A DNA stretch of 6,133 nucleotides from Acidobacteriota bacterium (lineage in GTDB: Bacteria; Acidobacteriota; Terriglobia; UBA7540). The stretch is taken from NCBI GenBank assembly GCA_021780055.1, contig JAJXZM010000090.1:1-6133 (forward strand), given 5' to 3'. This document shows positions 1-3,489 of the stretch, piece after piece (the stretch's first letter is position 1; every line of letters starts with the position of its first letter). The translations under genes and the position numbers were made by a program. The notes under the pieces were generated by a model. It made no database searches. It was not told the origin of the DNA and saw only the letters and a program-made list of their open reading frames with translations.

Positions 1-259
1 ACCCTACCGGGAAAGCCGGCAGCAAGCCCTTAAACTACTTCAAGGTGTCCAAATTCTTTGCAAACTCTATGTCACGTTTTCCGGACAACAGAATCGAAAA
101 ACATTTGGCCACGTGATAGGCAGTGCTGAAAACAATGGATTTATGTTTGCCAGTTTCCGAGGTTCGGATTCCGATGTTTTTCATGAGTTTTCGCGGGCCA
201 AAGACCCTAATTGACACATCGCCATGAAAGTCTTAGCTAAACCAACCCCGAGCTTCCGT
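1..259. other. left-edge region without a convincing gene
   Basis: This stretch lies downstream of the OmpA-family gene and runs to the window edge. Frame 2 of the plus strand is open from the edge to a TGA at 212-214, about 70 codons with no start inside the window. Frame 3 is open from the edge to a TGA ending near 113. The minus strand has a 60-codon ORF over the same bases. None gives a domain I recognise, and the overlapping open frames on both strands argue that at most one is real. I see no rho-independent terminator with a proper T-run after the OmpA stop codon at 260-262. Confidence 0.4.
35..217 (-). CDS. doubtful 60-aa hypothetical ORF
   Basis: This small ORF lies 42 bases downstream of the OmpA-family gene on the same strand. 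It would start at a GTG, or at an in-frame ATG at residue 12 (ATG at 184-182). Neither start has a recognisable Shine-Dalgarno in front of it. The product is basic and has no signal peptide, membrane segment or motif I know. The plus strand is open over the same interval, so this may be chance. It is listed only because it could be a short second cistron after the OmpA gene. I do not recognise the protein. Confidence 0.15.
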   Translation of the reverse strand: MSIRVFGPRKLMKNIGIRTSETGKHKSIVFSTAYHVAKCFSILLSGKRDIEFAKNLDTLK

Positions 260-1168
260 CTACTGGCCAGCCGTACCGCGATTAACAATAATCTTCACCT
301 CGACACGGCGGTTTGCGGCTTTCCCCTGCTGCGTTTCATTGGAAGCGGCAGGATCCGACATGCCCATGGCTGCAGGCGCCAGTACGCGGAATAGCGGTAC
401 CCCGCACGACTGTTGCAGATAAGCCGTGACGGCAGCAGCGCGGCGATCGCTCAGTCGCTGGTTGTATTCAGCATTGCCGGATGAATCCGTGTAGCCCGCC
501 ACCTGGATCAAATACGTCTTGATTTGTTTTGCCTGATCAGCCAGCGCCCTCAGGTCTTGCTTGCTCTTTTCGTCGACTGTGGCGTTGTTGACGGCAAAAT
601 ATACGGTTGCTGTACCCTTCACGTCGTACTCGGCCAGTTGGCCAAACCGTTTCTCGAGAGCTTCCTGCTCAGCTTGAGTTTTTGCGATTGCCTCTTCGTG
701 GGCTTTAATTTCCTCCTGGCTAGCCCGGATATTTTGCTGGTTTGTTTCGATATCCTTCCGCGCCTCGGCGAGTTCCTGCTGGGTGGGTGTTAGGCCAGCC
801 TGGATCATGTTGGCTGTCTTCAAGTCACTCGCTCTGAATCTGATGGTTTTGGCAATTAAATGGCCATCTCCACCATCAAAAGCGTCAACCTCCACTCGGA
901 GGCCTGGTATCAACGCGGTGAACCCCATGTCAGACCGCCTCAACCCGAGCTTGCCCTTGATAACACGGACGCTCGTGGAGTCGTTCAAGGTCACCGTCAT
1001 GGTCATGTTTCCGGAAGCACCTTCGGCCTTGATAATCACATTCGGTCCGTCCCGGCCAGTTATTATTCCCTTGATCTTTTGTGTCTGCCCAAAAGCAGGG
1101 CCGACTATGCTCAGCGTTAAGGCGGCCGTAAGTCCAATGAACGCCGGCCAAAGAATTCTTTTTCCCAT
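260..1168 (-). CDS. OmpA-family peptidoglycan-binding envelope protein
   Basis: The product is 302 aa with the ATG start at 1168. Residues 1-27 form a classic Sec signal peptide: MGKR, a hydrophobic core, then cleavage near AFG|QTQ. Residues about 30-115 form a beta-rich domain resembling the DUF5666/OB-like N-terminal part of acidobacterial OmpA proteins, with the motif MGFTALIPGLRVEV at 81-94. Residues about 124-178 are rich in E, Q, A and K with heptad-like spacing, so probably a coiled coil. Residues about 185-297 are the OmpA C-terminal domain, with GYTD (225-228), NQRLSDRRA (236-244) and NRRVEVKI (286-293). Asp228 and Arg243 keep the 15-residue spacing of the diaminopimelate-binding pair Asp271/Arg286 of E. 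coli OmpA, so peptidoglycan binding is expected. There is no beta-barrel, so it is not a porin; a periplasmic or surface-tethered role is more likely. An upstream in-frame GTG at 1189 and ATG at 1183 are possible starts, but the GAGGAG at 1176-1181 lies between them and the ATG at 1168 and favours the latter. It is transcribed divergently from the DUF2950 gene. Confidence 0.93.
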   Translation of the reverse strand: MGKRILWPAFIGLTAALTLSIVGPAFGQTQKIKGIITGRDGPNVIIKAEGASGNMTMTVTLNDSTSVRVIKGKLGLRRSDMGFTALIPGLRVEVDAFDGGDGHLIAKTIRFRASDLKTANMIQAGLTPTQQELAEARKDIETNQQNIRASQEEIKAHEEAIAKTQAEQEALEKRFGQLAEYDVKGTATVYFAVNNATVDEKSKQDLRALADQAKQIKTYLIQVAGYTDSSGNAEYNQRLSDRRAAAVTAYLQQSCGVPLFRVLAPAAMGMSDPAASNETQQGKAANRRVEVKIIVNRGTAGQ

Positions 1169-1175
1169 TGGTTTG

Positions 1176-1181
1176 CTCCTC
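1176..1181 (-). promoter_or_regulatory. Shine-Dalgarno of the OmpA-family gene
   Basis: The minus strand reads GAGGAG here, seven bases before the ATG at 1168. This spacing is ideal. It decides the start against the GTG at 1189 and the ATG at 1183, which lie upstream of or next to it and have no comparable site. The resulting protein begins directly with a well-formed signal peptide. Confidence 0.8.
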
Positions 1182-1303
1182 ATTCCCACGTTTCATCTGG
1201 CGACGGGCAACAGAAACACTCTCCACATTCCTCGTTTGGAAAGGTGCGTCCGGTCTGCCAAGTTGATTACTGACAGAAGGCTATAGAACCCTTGCTGCTA
1301 TGG

Positions 1304-1441
1304 AAACTGGCAAAACTACCAGCTTTAACAGCCTTGTAGCGGGAACGCATGATGAGTGCGGATACAATGGCCTATCGCGGTTGCGGCCGGGTTTTATCGA
1401 AATTTCTCACCTTCTGCTCGCTGGCGGGACCCTGCCAGTTT
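1304..1441. repeat. 9-bp inverted repeat pair, AAACTGGCA / TGCCAGTTT
   Basis: AAACTGGCA at 1304-1312 is the exact reverse complement of TGCCAGTTT at 1433-1441, with 120 bases between them. The second copy abuts the TTGACA hexamer at 1441. A related CTGCCA followed by AGTT occurs at 1255-1263, and the first copy is itself part of CTGG-N8-CCAG (1307-1322). The arrangement could be operator half-sites shared by the two divergent promoters, but pairs of 9-mers can also occur by chance. Confidence 0.3.
1421..1438. repeat. 18-bp near-perfect palindrome, possible operator
   Basis: CTGGCGGGACCCTGCCAG pairs end to end with only one G-T and a central A-C mismatch. It is followed by TTTT and then a TTGACA hexamer. 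With no gene ending just upstream on this strand, an operator overlapping a promoter for the DUF2950 gene is more likely than a terminator, though the hairpin plus short T-run also resembles a weak terminator. Confidence 0.35.
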
Positions 1442-1533
1442 TGACAGGTTGCGCTGGCCGGCCATCCGGTTAGGCTTTAAGCTTGGCGAGAGGTTCAGTT
1501 CGCCCCTGATTCCTCCCGGCGGCTCCATTTTAA

Positions 1534-1539
1534 GAGGAG
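1534..1539 (+). promoter_or_regulatory. Shine-Dalgarno-like GAGGAG before the DUF2950 gene
   Basis: This strong site is four bases before a TTG at 1544, but that frame stops after nine codons (TGA at 1571-1573). It is 14 bases before the TTG at 1554 that opens the DUF2950 frame, which is too far for normal spacing. Either the gene has suffered an indel just after its original start, or this site is not the one used. Confidence 0.45.
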
Positions 1540-1553
1540 CAATTTGAAGCGTT

Positions 1554-2678
1554 TTGAAAATCGTTCTTCATGAACCCGGCTATCGGCGTGCTGCATCAAT
1601 GCGATGTTCGAACCATCAGCCTTTAGGCAGAAGATCTGAGTGTTTGAGAACGGTTGTGTGTGCGACAACTGGATCTCGAGAGCCGGGACACGGGGGGTGG
1701 GGTTCGATTTGCTGTCTTCATTCATCTCAGCAGACTACATATCCGAAAAATTTCGTGTCCGCCGATGAGGCCGCAATGGCTCTAGCCAAAGCCTGTGCCG
1801 TAAGAGACGACGACTGCCTGTTGGCGATCCTCGGGCCTCTTGGCAGAGAGTTGATTTACTCTGGTGACGGGTTTGCCGATCAAACGGCTCTGGAGATGTT
1901 CTCACATGCTTTCGAGCAGGCCCATGAAATCATACCCGGAGCAGAAGGCCGGCAAATTCTTCAAGTCGGCGCGGAACGCTGGCCTCTCCCCGCCGCTATT
2001 TTAAGGAACAATGAGTCCTGGCACTTCGAAACGGTGACGCGCAGGAAGGATTTCATTCTGCGGCGTATTGCCAGTAATGAGCGTTCCGCAATCAAAATTT
2101 GCCAGCTCTATGTTAATGCTCAGAATGCATATGCCAGCCAAGGCGGTGGTTTGACCCATGAGCCAGGGGTCTATGCTCGGAAGTTTAGAAGCGATCCCGG
2201 AAAGCATAACGGCCTGTATTGGGAGGACGATGCAAGCGGCAAAGAAAGCCCCTTCGCTGCGCAACCGGCACTCGCAGGTCAGGAAGTTCCCGGCCCCAAC
2301 TGGAGCACAGGCAAGCCATTTCATGGTTATTACTTTCGAATCCTCACTGCGCAAGGGAAAGGCGCCCGCGGCGGTGAAAAAAACTACATCAAGGGCGTGA
2401 CAAGGCACGTCGTCGGTGGTAAGTCCTGCATGCTTTTCGACAGCATGACTGATGGGTTCGCCATGGTGGCATACCCGGCAAGGTATCATTTCACTGGTGT
2501 AAGGACTTTCATTGTAAACCAGGACGGGACCGTTTATCAGAAGAACCTTGGCCGACAAACGGTCAAGCGCGCGAGCGAAATGACAGAGTTTGATCCGGAT
2601 TCATCCTGGTCAGAAGTAAATCAGCTTTTGGCGATGGACCTCACGCGGATAGCTTCTACTTCCTCACGAATTGAATAG
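1554..2678 (+). CDS. DUF2950 family protein, start uncertain
   Basis: The longest reading is 374 aa from a TTG. Residues about 63-356 match the DUF2950 family, usually secreted or periplasmic proteins of unknown function. Hallmarks are YPKNFVSADEAAMALAKA (63-80), LLAILGP (89-95), WPLPAAIL (143-150), RRIASNERSAI (170-180), LYVNAQNAYA (185-194), PFHGYYFRILTAQG (255-268), GFAMVAYPARY (301-311), GVRTFIVNQDGTVYQKNLG (315-333) and FDPDSSW (346-352). Relative to the usual family pattern there is an extra stretch around 284-301 before GFAMVAYP. The first 60 residues are basic and cysteine-bearing and do not form a signal peptide, although members normally have one. None of the three frames between 1544 and 1735 encodes a convincing hydrophobic leader. 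In-frame ATGs at 1599 and 1776 lack Shine-Dalgarno sites, and the second would cut into the domain. A G-rich run at 1692-1702 is a likely place for a frameshift or sequencing error. DUF2950 genes often neighbour DUF3300 genes; none is seen here. The domain call is secure, the start is not. Confidence 0.85.
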   Translation: MKIVLHEPGYRRAASMRCSNHQPLGRRSECLRTVVCATTGSREPGHGGWGSICCLHSSQQTTYPKNFVSADEAAMALAKACAVRDDDCLLAILGPLGRELIYSGDGFADQTALEMFSHAFEQAHEIIPGAEGRQILQVGAERWPLPAAILRNNESWHFETVTRRKDFILRRIASNERSAIKICQLYVNAQNAYASQGGGLTHEPGVYARKFRSDPGKHNGLYWEDDASGKESPFAAQPALAGQEVPGPNWSTGKPFHGYYFRILTAQGKGARGGEKNYIKGVTRHVVGGKSCMLFDSMTDGFAMVAYPARYHFTGVRTFIVNQDGTVYQKNLGRQTVKRASEMTEFDPDSSWSEVNQLLAMDLTRIASTSSRIE

Positions 2679-2708
2679 GCATCTGATCTTCATTCGCAAC
2701 CCGGAGCA

Positions 2709-2882
2709 ATGAGTCCGTGCCATCCGAACAAAGGCGATCTCTTCTTGATTCCAGGAGGACGATTTGCACAGCGCGAGAAGGACCGTTTTCACCCTCAAGG
2801 CGTGCGCGTGTACCCCACCACAATACCTGCCGGAGTGAAAAGCAAGATAACGATCACGACGCGGCAATCATATAACCGATGA
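2709..2882 (+). CDS. weak candidate small ORF, 57 aa
   Basis: An ATG opens 57 codons to a TGA, in the same frame as the DUF2950 gene and 30 bases after its stop codon. GGAG precedes the ATG by only two bases, which is closer than usual. The product is basic and polar, with segments such as KGDLFLIPGGRFAQ and VYPTTIPAGVKSKITITT that look protein-like, but there is no signal peptide, membrane segment or family I recognise. It might be a short translated cistron, a remnant of a former gene or chance. Confidence 0.22.
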   Translation: MSPCHPNKGDLFLIPGGRFAQREKDRFHPQGVRVYPTTIPAGVKSKITITTRQSYNR

Positions 2883-2903
2883 GTTTTTAGGCCGAAGAAG
2901 GGC

Positions 2904-3104
2904 ATGATGTGCGCGAATTTTTCTTATGCGCTGGACAGATACGGAGCAGACTGGCCGTGGGCAAATTGCATCAAGAGGCAACATGTGTATGCCATCGCTT
3001 GGGAGGAGGGGCGGATACCTGGCAGCCATCGAAAAATCTACCGGATGAATAGCGGTTTCAGTCACCTATCCACTACTGCCCAAGGATCCTCTCCTGGAGT
3101 CTAA
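2904..3104 (+). CDS. weak candidate small ORF, 66 aa
   Basis: Two consecutive ATGs (2904 and 2907) open a frame to a TAA after 66 codons. AGAAGG lies just upstream, with acceptable spacing only to the second ATG. The product is basic, with W, C and Y scattered along it. The segment VYAIAWEEGRIPGSHRKIYRM loosely recalls the recognition-helix region of excisionase/MerR-like DNA-binding domains, but the surrounding residues do not fit, so I give no function. It starts 21 bases after the preceding 57-aa ORF. It is unrecognised and may be chance. Confidence 0.2.
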   Translation: MMCANFSYALDRYGADWPWANCIKRQHVYAIAWEEGRIPGSHRKIYRMNSGFSHLSTTAQGSSPGV

Positions 3105-3138
3105 TCTAACAATGGCATCTTGGTTCTGTACGTGCAAT

Positions 3139-3167
3139 GGAGCTTCCGGCACCCGCAAGGAAGCTCC
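3139..3167 (+). repeat. perfect 9-bp stem-loop in the kinase leader region
   Basis: GGAGCTTCC (3139-3147) and GGAAGCTCC (3159-3167) are exact reverse complements around an 11-base loop. No T-run follows on either strand, so it is not a standard rho-independent terminator. It could be an RNA structural element, a protein-binding site, or a relic of a mobile-element end. Confidence 0.55.
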
Positions 3168-3193
3168 GTCTATGCCGGATTCAATCGCGAGGA

Positions 3194-3224
3194 GGGGAAT
3201 GGCAGGGTATTGGGGGGAGGGGGG
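3194..3224 (+). other. canonical G-quadruplex motif
   Basis: Four G-tracts on the plus strand (3194-3197, 3205-3207, 3212-3217, 3219-3224) are separated by loops of 7, 4 and 1 bases. This satisfies the usual G3+N1-7 rule. It lies about 265 bases upstream of the kinase start and on its coding strand, so it could form in the non-template DNA, and in the transcript if transcription starts upstream of it. Confidence 0.55.
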
Positions 3225-3234
3225 AAACAGTCAG

Positions 3235-3247
3235 GCCCCGATGGGGC
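3235..3247 (+). repeat. tight GC hairpin next to the G-quadruplex motif
   Basis: GCCCC (3235-3239) and GGGGC (3243-3247) form a 5-bp all-GC stem with a three-base GAT loop. It is ten bases after the last G-tract. The CCCC could alternatively pair with a G-tract of the quadruplex motif, so the two structures might be mutually exclusive. No T-run follows. Confidence 0.35.
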
Positions 3248-3277
3248 TGGAGTGACGCAGGTCACCGAAAATGGCCG

Positions 3278-3318
3278 AAAATATAGTATTATTGTGTTCA
3301 GAATTCAAAATAAATTCA
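3278..3318 (+). promoter_or_regulatory. AT-rich patch, possible kinase promoter
   Basis: This AT-rich island in otherwise G-rich sequence contains -10-like hexamers TATAGT (3282-3287) and TATTAT (3287-3292). No good -35 hexamer sits 16-18 bases upstream. Directly before it CCGAAAAT is repeated in tandem with a 2-base spacer. A promoter here would leave a leader of roughly 190 bases before the kinase start. The assignment rests on composition only. Confidence 0.22.
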
Positions 3319-3324
3319 TTCGAA

Positions 3325-3355
3325 GGACCGAAGGTCACAATTTCTCAGACGGTCC
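3325..3355. repeat. 6-bp inverted repeat GGACCG / CGGTCC
   Basis: GGACCG (3325-3330) and CGGTCC (3350-3355) are perfect reverse complements 19 bases apart, just downstream of the AT-rich patch. The inner GACC-GAA-GGTC (3326-3336) is a competing small hairpin. It could be an operator or an RNA stem in the kinase leader; short repeats like this also occur by chance. Confidence 0.22.
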
Positions 3356-3478
3356 GAGAAGACTCTAACCCGGGGTGGACAGCTTTGATTCCCAAGTGGT
3401 CTCTATACCGACCGGAGGATGCCTGCCAAATCTTCTGAGGTGTGCCTGGCCCACAATCGTGCCGGGACATTAGTAGTC

Positions 3479-3482
3479 GGAG
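3479..3482 (+). promoter_or_regulatory. Shine-Dalgarno of the histidine kinase gene
   Basis: GGAG lies seven bases before the ATG at 3490. It supports that start over an in-frame GTG at 3442, which would place 16 non-hydrophobic residues before the signal peptide. Confidence 0.75.
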
Positions 3483-3489
3483 ATGCCCA

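Larger units (their letters stand above)
1169..1553. promoter_or_regulatory. divergent intergenic region between OmpA and DUF2950 genes
   Basis: These 385 bases separate two divergent genes and must hold both promoters unless transcription enters from further away. A perfect TTGACA -35-like hexamer lies at 1441-1446 on the plus strand, but no good -10 follows at 16-18 bases (the sequence there is ATCCGG). On the minus strand TTGCCA and TATAGC lie in plausible order but 22 bases apart, which is too wide. The region also holds an 18-bp near-palindrome (1421-1438), the 10-bp palindrome TGGCCGGCCA (1455-1464) and repeated CTGGC/GCCAG half-sites. A 63-codon plus-strand frame (1356-1547, GTG start) has no motif or start signal and is probably chance. 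No promoter is assigned with confidence. Confidence 0.45.
2679..3489. other. 811-base gap before the kinase, mostly non-coding
   Basis: No recognisable gene lies here. The first part (2679-3110) holds two weak small ORFs listed separately and no clear terminator for the DUF2950 gene; a short TTTTT at 2884-2888 lacks a strong stem. The second part (3139-3355) is dense in secondary-structure potential: a 9-bp hairpin, a G-quadruplex motif, a tight GC hairpin, an AT-rich patch and a 6-bp inverted repeat. The kinase leader and promoter probably lie in this second part. An 82-codon TTG-started frame at 3120-3368 and a 28-codon ATG frame at 3174-3260 run through the G-rich block and are judged chance. 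Confidence 0.5.

Noticed and set aside
783..1286. 167-codon plus-strand ORF
   Set aside because: It lies antisense over the clearly real OmpA-family gene, has no start signal or motif, and is a shadow of that gene's codon pattern. The other plus-strand frames at 524-793 and 860-1120 are rejected for the same reason.
1421..1446. Rho-independent terminator (palindrome followed by TTTT)
   Set aside because: No gene ends upstream on this strand and the T-run is only four bases before TTGACA, so an operator or chance palindrome is more likely.
1356..1547. 63-codon GTG-started ORF ending just before, and in the same frame as, the DUF2950 gene
   Set aside because: I considered whether it was the missing signal peptide separated by a stop codon. 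It has no basic n-region plus hydrophobic core of adequate length, no Shine-Dalgarno, and is not followed by a cleavage site.
2001..2558. 185-codon minus-strand ORF
   Set aside because: It is antisense to the conserved DUF2950 domain and has no recognisable protein features.
2970..3050. Excisionase/MerR-like resemblance in the 66-aa small ORF
   Set aside because: Only a short run resembles a recognition helix; the rest of the domain is absent, and no integrase, attachment site or other mobile-element signal is nearby.
3120..3368. 82-codon TTG-started ORF and a 28-codon ATG ORF (3174-3260) in the kinase leader
   Set aside because: Both run through the G-rich structured block, giving glycine-rich low-complexity peptides with no family resemblance.
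3442..3489. Alternative GTG start for the kinase
   Set aside because: It has no good Shine-Dalgarno, and it would bury the signal peptide behind 16 extra residues; the ATG at 3490 has GGAG at ideal spacing.
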